Of a stretch of DNA of 64,000 nucleotides, positions 52,701-60,781 are shown one piece after another. How positions within the stretch are numbered: position 1 is the stretch's first letter; each line of letters begins with the position of its first letter. The stretch is taken from assembly GCF_003967515.1 (NCBI RefSeq), contig NZ_BIFQ01000001.1, forward strand, positions 558,001-622,000, read 5' to 3'. The stretch is from Dictyobacter aurantiacus. GTDB lineage: Bacteria > Chloroflexota > Ktedonobacteria > Ktedonobacterales > Ktedonobacteraceae. A program made the position numbers and the translations under genes. The notes beneath the pieces are model-generated. The model saw nothing but the letters and a program-made list of their open reading frames with translations. It searched no databases and had not been told where the DNA came from.

Positions 52701-52867
52701 GTATCTATTCAGGTTCCCCGCTTGAAATGTGCTCCCCTGGCTCTGTACGCTGAGCACCTGTGGTGCTGAGCCATGGGTAGAGTGTGCTGGGTAAGACCAG
52801 CACACTCTACCCATGGCGAGCCGCGCAGCGGGAGCCAGTGACAGGCACGAGGCATCTGAATAGATAC
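52701..52867. repeat. Intergenic hairpin element J with terminal inverted repeats
   Basis: Ends GTATCTATTCAG (52701-52712) and CTGAATAGATAC (52856-52867) are exact inverted repeats. Inside lie AGCACC-TGT-GGTGCT, a perfect 20-bp hairpin (52771-52790 / 52797-52816) and the conserved flank shared with element I (52814-52859). No ORF inside. It looks like a small non-autonomous element of about 170 bp. Confidence 0.85.
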
Positions 52868-52892
52868 AGGATGACTCATGGACCATGAGCAT

Positions 52893-54101
52893 TCAAAACT
52901 GCTTGGGGGAGGCAAAAAAGTCCTGCAGCACCAGACAGCCCGCACCGCGTGCCCAGGACTCAATGGTCGTACTCTTCTCACAAATAAGCTGCAGGTTCTT
53001 TCCCAGTTGTGAAAATGTATGTTGCTTTAAGGCCGTTTTCATTGATGGTGATAAGAGCGACAGCAGGTGTTCACCTTCGTTACAAATAATGAGACATTCC
53101 GGGTTGAAAAGATTGACCAGGCAAGCCAGGCCATTGCCCAGATAGGTACCGGTCAGCTCAAACGCTCGCAGTGCATCCTGATTCCCCTGCATAGCCAGTT
53201 CCACCAGTTGCTCAACCAAAGAGACATCCACTGCATCTGCGTGGGAGGAAGCGCCAGCGACAATTTCAGCGTAAGTGCGTAAAATACCATGATCAGAAAC
53301 ATACGCTTCCAGACATCCTTGATTGCCGCATTCGCAGAAGCGCCCGTGTGCATCAAAGGGGATATGACCAAACTCGGCTCCCAGACCCTGCGAGCCACGA
53401 AATGGACTATCACGAATAATAGCGGCCATACCCAGCCCACGTCCAAAGGTGACGAGCAAAAAGTTGTGATACATCTGTCCACTTCTAAATAAGCGCTCAT
53501 AACAGATCAAGCAATTGACAGAGTTGTCCACAAAAACCGGTAACTTGAAATGCTCGTGCAGAGGTGGACCGATGGTAACGTTATGCCAGTCCAGAATCCA
53601 GCTATCAACCACCTCACCAAGATGTGTGTTGACGCCGCCAGAAACACCACATCCGATACCCAATAACTTCTCCCGCGGAACCTGTGTCCGGCGAATAAAA
53701 GCATCTACGCTGGTAGTAATCCAATCGAGCGCGTACACAGCATTGCTACGGAACTGCGCCTCATAGTGTTCTATGGCAACAATATTGCCATGCAGATTCA
53801 GCAATACCATGACCAGTTCATACTCACGGATCTCCAGCCCGAGTACATATCCTCCCTCTGGATAGATTTCTAATAGTTCAGCTTTACGGCCGCCGGTCGA
53901 TTGAGTCTCGCCCGTCTCGACGATGAGTTGTTGTTCTATGAGACTCGCAGTCATGCCAAAAATCGTGCCCTGGCTTAACCCTGATAAACGCCTGAGCTCG
54001 GTGCGCGATATGGGAGCATGTACGCGGATCAGGTTAAGTAAGGTATTCTGGTTGATTTTTTGCATCATCTTGCGATCTACTGGTGGGACCTGCCGATACA
54101 T
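52893..54101 (-). CDS. ROK-family transcriptional regulator (NagC/XylR type)
   Basis: 402 residues. An N-terminal winged helix (about 10-65: NQNTLLNLIRVHAPISRTEL, SGLSQGTIFGMTASLIEQ, TGGRKAELL) is followed by a ROK sugar-kinase-like domain. GIGCGVSGGVN, VFVDNSVNCLICYE and LVTFGRGLGMAAII are ROK motifs. The zinc site GHIPFDAHGRFCECGNQGCL holds the CxCGxxGC cysteines. The DNxx catalytic Asp context suggests sensing, not catalysis. It follows the system 2 permease genes on the same strand with its own promoter, so system 2 is its likely target. Confidence 0.9.
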   Translation of the reverse strand: MYRQVPPVDRKMMQKINQNTLLNLIRVHAPISRTELRRLSGLSQGTIFGMTASLIEQQLIVETGETQSTGGRKAELLEIYPEGGYVLGLEIREYELVMVLLNLHGNIVAIEHYEAQFRSNAVYALDWITTSVDAFIRRTQVPREKLLGIGCGVSGGVNTHLGEVVDSWILDWHNVTIGPPLHEHFKLPVFVDNSVNCLICYERLFRSGQMYHNFLLVTFGRGLGMAAIIRDSPFRGSQGLGAEFGHIPFDAHGRFCECGNQGCLEAYVSDHGILRTYAEIVAGASSHADAVDVSLVEQLVELAMQGNQDALRAFELTGTYLGNGLACLVNLFNPECLIICNEGEHLLSLLSPSMKTALKQHTFSQLGKNLQLICEKSTTIESWARGAGCLVLQDFFASPKQF

Positions 54102-54211
54102 AAGTTCAATCCTCTTTTACCAAATGCATCAAAGAACGGTCGCGTGCTTCTATGATATATATCAGTACTTTTTCCATCTTAATGATGTCTATTCTATCAT
54201 TGACAAAAAAA

Positions 54212-54240
54212 AGTATAGATGCAATGCCTGATTTTGGCAA
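54212..54240 (-). promoter_or_regulatory. Promoter of the ROK regulator gene
   Basis: Minus strand -35 TTGCCA (54235-54240), 17-nt spacer, -10 TATACT (54212-54217), about 105 nt before the start codon. The rest of the 54102-54449 gap carries the system 2 terminator and nothing else recognisable. Confidence 0.55.
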
Positions 54241-54363
54241 GTGCATAGAATACTCAACAGTTCCATCACTCGCCAGCGCTCATAATAAGCGCAATAAGAG
54301 TTCAGCTTATTCCTTAACAACCTTCAAACAGAAAAGCTGTACTGGACTGTGAAGGTGAAAAAA

Positions 54364-54393
54364 AACCTGCCCCGGTAGTATGGCGGGCAGGTT
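54364..54393 (-). terminator. Intrinsic terminator of sugar operon 2
   Basis: AACCTGCCC / GGGCAGGTT (54364-54372 / 54385-54393), followed on the minus strand by a run of eight T. Confidence 0.85.
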
Positions 54394-54449
54394 CTCTTTT
54401 GCTCGTGTGGTCCGGTAGACACAAGATCGCCGTGTGACCTGCGGATAAC

Positions 54450-55340
54450 TCAGCCTTTGAGGCCGGTCTGAGTATAGCCTTCCACAATATAGCGTTGCAA
54501 AAACAGGAAGACAACAATCAAAGGCAGGATGGCAATCAGCGCGGCCAAGAAAAGCTCATGAAGCACTATGGTCTGGGCGGTCAAGAACGTTGAGAGTGAG
54601 ACCTGCACAGTCCAAGCATTCTCATTTTGACCGGTAATCACCAGCGGCCAGAGGAAAGCATTCCATCCAGCAATAAAGCCCACGACAGCTAAGGCGGCAA
54701 TAATAGGAAGTGAGTTAGGCACCACAATACGCCAGAGGATACCCCAATAGCCCAATCCATCTACACGGGCCGCCTCCTCCAACTCGCTGGGGAAGTTCAG
54801 GAAAAATTGTCGGAAAAGGAAAGTTGTGAAACCACTAAAGAGTCCAGGCACAATCAGACCCCAGATATTTCCCACCCAGCCCAAAAAAGAGACGATCGTA
54901 TAGGTAGGAATAAAGGTAACAGCTCCTGGAAGAATCAAGGTCGCGAGAATCGCTCCAAAAACCCAGCCATTCCAACGATAAGGGATACGGGCAATACCAT
55001 AACCTGCGCATAAGGCAACGAGAACAGACCCTGCCGTCGTCGCAAGCGAGCTAAGTGCGGAAATAAGCAAACTATTAGCAAAAGGAACGCTTTCATCACT
55101 AAAAAGCTCACTGATATTCTCGAAATGCAGCGTACTCGGAAAAAAGGTCCAGTGAGGTGAGGTAATATCCTGTTCGGTTGCCAGGCCATTACGTAACAGC
55201 AGATAAAAGGGAATCAAAAAGAAGATCGCGAGCACAATCAAGACGGTATAACGCACGATGCTACTGATTACTGCACCAGGGCGCGCACCTCTGGATGTCC
55301 TTCTTGAGGGTGTGCCAGTTCGAAGCTTCGTCACTGCCAT
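54450..55340 (-). CDS. Carbohydrate ABC transporter permease, MalG type (system 2)
   Basis: 296 residues from ATG 55340 (AGGGAAAG upstream). Six membrane helices; the EAA loop EEAARVDGLGYWGILWRIVV lies near residue 195. The N-terminus is basic (RTGTPSRRTSRGARPG). Last of the three structural genes of system 2; a terminator follows. Confidence 0.92.
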   Translation of the reverse strand: MAVTKLRTGTPSRRTSRGARPGAVISSIVRYTVLIVLAIFFLIPFYLLLRNGLATEQDITSPHWTFFPSTLHFENISELFSDESVPFANSLLISALSSLATTAGSVLVALCAGYGIARIPYRWNGWVFGAILATLILPGAVTFIPTYTIVSFLGWVGNIWGLIVPGLFSGFTTFLFRQFFLNFPSELEEAARVDGLGYWGILWRIVVPNSLPIIAALAVVGFIAGWNAFLWPLVITGQNENAWTVQVSLSTFLTAQTIVLHELFLAALIAILPLIVVFLFLQRYIVEGYTQTGLKG

Positions 55341-55385
55341 AGATCTTTCCCTGTGTCCTTTCAAAATAATCTTTGGTGCAGCTGC

Positions 55386-56375
55386 TTAATTCGCTTTGCC
55401 AAAACTTAAAAATTTACTCTGCAGCAGCGTAAAGATCATGATTGTCAGGGCGATAATAATCGCACCAGCACTGCCACGACCAAAATCACCACCACTAATC
55501 GCTATCTGGTATAGATACAACAGCGGCGGGCGTCCAAGAACGATGTTACCACTGGAGCCAGTAAAGCTACCCAGAATGTTGTAAAATTCATCGTACGCCT
55601 GAAAAGCAGCGATCAGGTTGAGAATTAGAACGGCAACGGTCGTGTTACGCAAGAGAGGCAAGGTGATATAACGGAACGTGGCCCAACCTCGTTTGGCGCC
55701 ATCGACTTCGGCGGCTTCGTACAATTCTCTAGGAATATCTTGCAGTCCGGCAATAAAAAGGATCATGTAGAAGCCTAATTGCAGCCAGAGACGGCAGGTT
55801 ACCAGGACGATCCAAAATAGCGGGGGGTTAGGGCTGGTAAGCCAGGTGGAGACGCGATCGATACCGAAGACTGCAAGCACCGTATTCATCAACCCTGATT
55901 GAAGGCCATTGAAGATATCCAATTTCCAGATCAGCGAAGCCACAACATAAGAACAAGCGGTTGGAATAAAAAAGACTGAACGGAAGAAGCCACGGCCATA
56001 CCGGACACTATTTACCAGGAGCGCCAGGCCGAGAGCAAAGAGGCAGGTAGTTGGAATAATAAAAAGAGCGAAGAGCACGCCAGTAACCATGGCGTTGCGA
56101 AAAGATTCGTCTTGAAACAAATTGAGGTAGTTGCCCAGACCGACAAACTGGGTGGGTAGAATCGTACTGCGAGCATCAAAGAAGCTCAGCATAATACTCC
56201 AGACAATAGGTATAAAGGTGAAAACGGTTAGACCAATTATGAGCGGTCCGACCATACTCCAATAAGCCCATGTGGTACGAAGCTGACGCCTGCGCATCTG
56301 CTTTCTGGTGCCAGGCTGAACGTGTTGTGGTTTGCTAGAGGCTTCATGCACTGGGACCGAAGAGGAAGCATTCAT
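55386..56375 (-). CDS. Carbohydrate ABC transporter permease, MalF type (system 2)
   Basis: 329 residues, six membrane helices. EAA loop ELYEAAEVDGAKRGWATFRY; start segment YWSMVGPLIIGLTVFTFIPI. GGAAGGA precedes the ATG. Follows the binding-protein gene after an intergenic hairpin and precedes the MalG-type gene by 45 nt. Confidence 0.92.
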   Translation of the reverse strand: MNASSSVPVHEASSKPQHVQPGTRKQMRRRQLRTTWAYWSMVGPLIIGLTVFTFIPIVWSIMLSFFDARSTILPTQFVGLGNYLNLFQDESFRNAMVTGVLFALFIIPTTCLFALGLALLVNSVRYGRGFFRSVFFIPTACSYVVASLIWKLDIFNGLQSGLMNTVLAVFGIDRVSTWLTSPNPPLFWIVLVTCRLWLQLGFYMILFIAGLQDIPRELYEAAEVDGAKRGWATFRYITLPLLRNTTVAVLILNLIAAFQAYDEFYNILGSFTGSSGNIVLGRPPLLYLYQIAISGGDFGRGSAGAIIIALTIMIFTLLQSKFLSFGKAN

Positions 56376-56427
56376 TATGAGTATCCTTCCTATCTAGGAG
56401 GTAGTTGATGAGCGATAGCGAAAGTGG

Positions 56428-56480
56428 GAGTAGTGGGCGGGTATGAACAGTCCAAAGGCATTCATACCCGCCCACTACTC
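56428..56480 (-). repeat. Hairpin between binding-protein and permease genes (system 2)
   Basis: Perfect 20-bp stem 56428-56447 / 56461-56480 with a 13-nt loop, 8 nt after the binding-protein stop. No U-tract on the minus strand. Confidence 0.75.
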
Positions 56481-56488
56481 ATTTAAAA

Positions 56489-57754
56489 CTACAGCAACTT
56501 CTGCAATTCGGTGTTACACTTGTCCTCAGCCTGTTTCAACTCACTTTGAATGTTAGCATTGTTCTTGACAGCACGAGTGATCACATCGCTAAATGCGGTG
56601 CCCATAGTACCATCCCAGATAGGTGGGGTCGCTTTGCCATACTGTTTGGCGATAGTAACGGCATCAGAGGCAGGACCACTCTGTAGCTTCGTCGCTTTGC
56701 TCGCCAGGCTGGCACGGGGAGGAATATGGAAGCCGTAGCTGAGACACCAATCTTCTTGATCTTTGGTGTTATCAATCCAGAGCCATTTCACAAAAGCTTT
56801 GGCAGCGTCTTTATTTTTTCCTTTGCCTGAGACACAGGCCCCCCAACCACCCAGGAAGGTTGCCGGTGTCCCCTGGGCATCCAATTTTGGCCAGGCCATT
56901 ACACCAAAGTCATCGCCCAGTGCCTTTTGAATGGCTGGCATCGCCCATAAACCTGTCCATTCCATGGCCGCCAGACCCTGCGTGAACGCTGATGGGTCCC
57001 ACCAGTCCGTGGTGTTGCCAAGCAGCAGTGCTTTCGTTTTATTCAATTCAACAATTTTTTCAATGGCCGCAGCCGTGCGATCATTGTTGAAAATAATCTT
57101 ATTGTCTTTACTGACAAAATCGCTGCCCGCGGACCAGACAGCAATATTGCCCAGAGCCCCAATTCCACCGTCATTACCCACGAAGAGACCTTTCACATCC
57201 TTCGTGGTCAATTTCTGAGCAGCAGTGATAACTTCAGCGAATGTTGTGGGAGGTTGTACACCGGCCTTTTGCAGCATGCTTTTACGATAGTAGAGCAGAC
57301 CAGTATCATTGAGCATCTTGATACCATAGACTTTGCCATTAACGGTATATGGTGACAGGCTGACATCGCTAAAATCGCTTTTCGCATCGCCGAATAGATC
57401 ATCTAGAGGCTCAAAAAAGCCATTTTTGATCTGGTCAACGCCAACACCTGATGTTTCAAACACATCAGGAGGACTATTGCTGATAAGGGCCGAGTTCAGT
57501 ACAGTAGCATAATCACCCGGAGTCCAACGCACAGTCACGTTAGCTTTGGTGTATTCTTTGGCATAACGCTTCGCAGCAGCTTCTGTACCACTCTCACCAT
57601 ACTGGTGATACCACTGAGATAAAGCGGTTCCCCCACCACTATTTGTAGCACCAGGACCTACCGAGGTATTTCCGCACGCGGCAAGCAACGAACCACTAAT
57701 GGTTGCTGCACCAGTATATTGCAAAAAGCGGCGACGTGAAATAGATGATGCCAT
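56489..57754 (-). CDS. Carbohydrate ABC transporter substrate-binding lipoprotein (system 2)
   Basis: 421 residues from ATG 57754 (GGAGAAGC upstream); a longer frame to 57853 is not used. Twin-arginine signal SRRRFLQYTGAATISGSLLAAC with a lipobox, so probably exported folded and lipidated. Mature part: ALSQWYHQYGESGTEAAAKR, DVFETSGVGVDQIKNGFFEP, LLYYRKSMLQKAGVQPPTTF and AAKAFVKWLW, the CUT1 binding-protein pattern. First gene of system 2. Its start lies about 750 nt from the best promoter. Confidence 0.9.
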   Translation of the reverse strand: MASSISRRRFLQYTGAATISGSLLAACGNTSVGPGATNSGGGTALSQWYHQYGESGTEAAAKRYAKEYTKANVTVRWTPGDYATVLNSALISNSPPDVFETSGVGVDQIKNGFFEPLDDLFGDAKSDFSDVSLSPYTVNGKVYGIKMLNDTGLLYYRKSMLQKAGVQPPTTFAEVITAAQKLTTKDVKGLFVGNDGGIGALGNIAVWSAGSDFVSKDNKIIFNNDRTAAAIEKIVELNKTKALLLGNTTDWWDPSAFTQGLAAMEWTGLWAMPAIQKALGDDFGVMAWPKLDAQGTPATFLGGWGACVSGKGKNKDAAKAFVKWLWIDNTKDQEDWCLSYGFHIPPRASLASKATKLQSGPASDAVTIAKQYGKATPPIWDGTMGTAFSDVITRAVKNNANIQSELKQAEDKCNTELQKLL

Positions 57755-58500
57755 GATTGCTTCTCCATATCCACAGCAAAAGATCCATGGATAAAAACTA
57801 ATCAATACACGATACAAACTTTTCTGCAGGAAGCACACACTGTGTCCATACACCTGCGGAGATCACCAGATCATATTGTTGAGAAACGTAATTGGCGTTG
57901 TTGGAAGAAGTGATGGGTATAGTTGCCGATTATCAGCATGCAACTATCAAAAAATGCATCCACGCATCTTTTTGCCAGGATTTGATTACGATGAAGGCAT
58001 AAAACGATAGCGCCGCAAAGCAAATAACAGTAATGAAAAGAATCCCAGTTTATAGGCTGTGCTTGTAACGAACCTCTTGTCTGAGACAAAGTTTGGGGAA
58101 GGCAATTTATTTGCCTGGAGGTAATTTTTCTGATTTTTGCACTTAAGCAAATCAAAAAGGGTCTTTCCTTTTCCTGCTGCACTACAGTCTATCCTTTGTT
58201 ATTTGTGAAAGGCAACAATAAAACACCATCGTTTCTTGGACAAGAACCTGAGAAAAGCTCCTTTGAGACTCATACCTCCTTTCCCAATACATTTGCTGGC
58301 TGCACACCATAAAATTATTACCGGAAAAGCTGTGCCTGGCTAATCACAACTAGAGGGATCGGTCAGCACAAACATAAATACTGGTGCATCAATAAACAGT
58401 ATTGTAGTCTTACAACGTTGTAAATTCACAAAAAAAACAACACTGCCTATTCAGCAAATTTATAAGTTGCTCGAAGACGGATAAAGTTACTTCACTCAAT
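57755..58500 (-). other. Long untranslated leader of sugar system 2
   Basis: About 745 nt between the probable transcription start (near 58500) and the binding-protein start. It holds the palindrome TTACAACGTTGTAA (58410-58423, perfect, CG centre as in LacI-family operators) and TTCTTG-GA-CAAGAA (58232-58245). An AAAGGAGG near 58274-58282 sits only one base from an ATG and so is not a good start. Two frames here (57871-58182 and others) lack convincing starts and composition. No known riboswitch was recognised. Confidence 0.45.
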
Positions 58501-58506
58501 GACAAT

Positions 58507-58586
58507 AATATAATGAATAGAAGATAATTTGTCAAGTTTGTTTTGATAGAACTGTGATTTCCAACGTTCTTTGAACATTCAAAGAA
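58507..58586 (-). promoter_or_regulatory. Strong promoter and upstream palindrome of sugar system 2
   Basis: Minus strand -35 TTGACA (58530-58535), 17-nt spacer, -10 TATATT (58507-58512). Upstream of it the 9-2-9 palindrome TTCTTTGAA-CA-TTCAAAGAA covers 58567-58586, a candidate regulator site. Confidence 0.65.
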
Positions 58587-58643
58587 ATAAGTTAGTATCA
58601 ATTTTTAAATAACTACAGCAAATACAGAGGCAGCGGATAAAAA

Positions 58644-58674
58644 GATAGGCCAGAGTGTGGAGCGCTGGCCTATC
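58644..58674 (-). terminator. Intrinsic terminator of sugar operon 3
   Basis: GATAGGCCAG / CTGGCCTATC (58644-58653 / 58665-58674), followed on the minus strand by TTTTTATCC. Confidence 0.85.
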
Positions 58675-58718
58675 TCGTCGGAAGTTCATCAAGGGTCAAA
58701 GTCGAAAAAGATAGTATG

Positions 58719-59591
58719 TTAGGATTTCACAGCTCCGGCTACTCCATTGATAAAGTAGCGCTGCAGGAAGATAAAGACCAGCATGATCGGCGCCAATGTG
58801 ATCACGGCACCCGCTGTCAGGTACGACCACTGGGTCGAGTTCTGACCAATAAAGGCATACATGCCAACGGCGAGAGTCTGCAGTTCAGGATTCGCCAGCG
58901 TAAAAACCAGCGGAATAAAGAAGTTATTCCAGGCGCCAATAAAGGTGAAGAGGGCGACCGTTGCCAGCATCGGTCCCGCCAGCGGGAACATAATCATCCA
59001 GAAACGCTGGTTAAAACCGGCCCCATCGACGCGGGCAGCGTCCTCGATCTCTTTATCCATTGATGAGAAGTAGCCAATAAAGAGGAAAGTAGGAAAAATC
59101 AGTCCACCACCGGTCTCTACAACGATAACCGCTGAAAGACTATTTAACAGGCCCAGGCGCTGGATCAAATCGAAAATGGGCAGGATAGTATAGCCATGGG
59201 GCAAGAAAAGGGTCAGCGCGATCAAGCCAAGCAAAAGTTTCTTGCCGGGAAAGCTGGTGCGCGAAATCGCGTAGCCGGCCATCGAGGTGAAAAGCAGAAC
59301 AAAGGCAACGGTCAGACCAGAGACGATGACCGTATTGATGAAATATTGCCCGAAAGAGGCTTCATTCCAGGCGGCGGGATAGTTTCCCCACGCGATCGTC
59401 TTCCCAGGAAAAATATTTAAACCCTGGCTAAAGAAATCCTGGTCGGTCTTGAGCGAACTACCCAGCATCCATAAAAATGGATAAACCCAGATCAGGCCGC
59501 CGAGCAGGAGGATGATATGGGTGAGCCACATCGATTTGCCCGTCCGACGTTTACGCCGCCGCCCCATCCCTTTTTGCGTAATAGCAGACAT
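58719..59591 (-). CDS. Carbohydrate ABC transporter permease, MalG type (system 3)
   Basis: 290 residues, six membrane helices, EAA loop EDAARVDGAGFNQRFWMIMF. The N-terminus is strongly basic (GMGRRRKRRTGKS), consistent with inside orientation. GAGAGGAAAG precedes the ATG. 15 nt after its MalF-type partner; a terminator follows and no ATPase gene. Confidence 0.92.
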   Translation of the reverse strand: MSAITQKGMGRRRKRRTGKSMWLTHIILLLGGLIWVYPFLWMLGSSLKTDQDFFSQGLNIFPGKTIAWGNYPAAWNEASFGQYFINTVIVSGLTVAFVLLFTSMAGYAISRTSFPGKKLLLGLIALTLFLPHGYTILPIFDLIQRLGLLNSLSAVIVVETGGGLIFPTFLFIGYFSSMDKEIEDAARVDGAGFNQRFWMIMFPLAGPMLATVALFTFIGAWNNFFIPLVFTLANPELQTLAVGMYAFIGQNSTQWSYLTAGAVITLAPIMLVFIFLQRYFINGVAGAVKS

Positions 59592-59606
59592 CTTTTTCTT
59601 TCCTCT

Positions 59607-60605
59607 CTAGGATACAAGATCGCGTTGTTGCCTGACATAACGGACGATCAGCAATTGGAAGGCGGAGAAGACCATCAGGATCAGGCCATAAAAGAAGGAG
59701 GCGGCCGAGGCAAAGCCGATATTTGGTTGGACGCCTGCACGCGCTGATCCACCAAAGGCCTGGTGGAAAATGTAGGTATTGACGACCTCCGTGGCGTTAA
59801 ACGGACCACCATCCGTCATGACCATCACCAGGTCAAAAATCTGCAGGCTTCCCAGAATCGCCAGAATAAGAATGATCAGGCCAACTGCGCGCAACATCGG
59901 AACGGTAATATAGGCGAAGCGCCCAAAACTGTTGGCCCCGTCAATGGTCGCTGCTTCGTACATCTCGGTGGGAATAGTCTGCAGTCCGGCCAGAAAGTAG
60001 ACCAGATTATAGCCCAGGGTATTCCAGATACCCACCACGATAATGATGCCCAGCGCGAAGCGGGGATCACCCAGGAAGTCGATCTGATCATGCGTTAGAT
60101 GCAGGGTCATCAAGACCTTGTTGATGCTATCGCCAAAGTTTGAGACGATCAACTGCACCACAATACCAATAACGGCGGCCGAGGTTACCGCCGGGATGAA
60201 ATAGACGGAACGATAGAAGGTGGAGAATTTCAATTTGGGGTTATTCAATACCAGCGCCAGCATCAACGCCAGCGCCAATTGTATCGGAACCAGCACTACA
60301 GTATAGGTCAAGGTGTGCAAGAATGCTCCCCAGAAGACGGAGTCGTGCATGACGCGGATAAAATTATCAAAGCCAACAAAGTCGCTGGGATCACCAATAC
60401 CGTTCCACTGATAGAAGGTATATCCTAGAGATGCAATTGTAGGGTAGATCGTAAACGCCAGGATAAGAATCACCATCGGGGCAATATAGAGGTATGACCA
60501 GCCACTTGCCATAATCTCCTGCCAGATTGTCCGCTTGAATGGTGTGCGCTGGCGAGATGCAGCTGGCTTCCCTGTAGTTTTAGAGGGCAATGTCGGTGCT
60601 TGCAT
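59607..60605 (-). CDS. Carbohydrate ABC transporter permease, MalF type (system 3)
   Basis: 332 residues from ATG 60605 (AAGGAAAGAG upstream); the longer frame to 60689 is not used. Six membrane helices; EAA loop EMYEAATIDGANSFGRFAYI near residue 225. WSYLYIAPMVILILAFTIYP is the usual first helix. Follows the binding-protein gene after a GC-rich hairpin. Confidence 0.92.
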   Translation of the reverse strand: MQAPTLPSKTTGKPAASRQRTPFKRTIWQEIMASGWSYLYIAPMVILILAFTIYPTIASLGYTFYQWNGIGDPSDFVGFDNFIRVMHDSVFWGAFLHTLTYTVVLVPIQLALALMLALVLNNPKLKFSTFYRSVYFIPAVTSAAVIGIVVQLIVSNFGDSINKVLMTLHLTHDQIDFLGDPRFALGIIIVVGIWNTLGYNLVYFLAGLQTIPTEMYEAATIDGANSFGRFAYITVPMLRAVGLIILILAILGSLQIFDLVMVMTDGGPFNATEVVNTYIFHQAFGGSARAGVQPNIGFASAASFFYGLILMVFSAFQLLIVRYVRQQRDLVS

Positions 60606-60711
60606 ACAATCTCTTTCCTTCTTGCATATACGACGCTTTTTCGCTCCGACGCGAAACCTGTGTGAAATACATATTTCTACGGCTTCCATTTTTTTATCTG
60701 CGATGATGCCA

Positions 60712-60747
60712 GGGGCGGCGGCTGTTGCGCAACAGTCGCCGCTCCCC
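60712..60747 (-). repeat. Hairpin between binding-protein and permease genes (system 3)
   Basis: A GC-rich inverted repeat centred on CTGTTGCGCAACAG with imperfect GGGGCGGCG / CGCCGCTCCCC arms, 35 nt after the binding-protein stop. No U-tract on the minus strand. Confidence 0.65.
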
Positions 60748-60781
60748 TCACGGGCGCTCCCGGTTCAACATCAGGCGATGT

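Noticed and set aside
57871..58182. 103-codon frame in the leader of sugar system 2
   Set aside because: GTG start without a good SD, odd composition with no domain or membrane pattern, and it lies in a likely untranslated leader.
58201..58282. 24-codon ORF after AAAGGAGG in the system 2 leader
   Set aside because: The SD-like sequence is only one base from the ATG, too close for initiation; no attenuator structure found with it.
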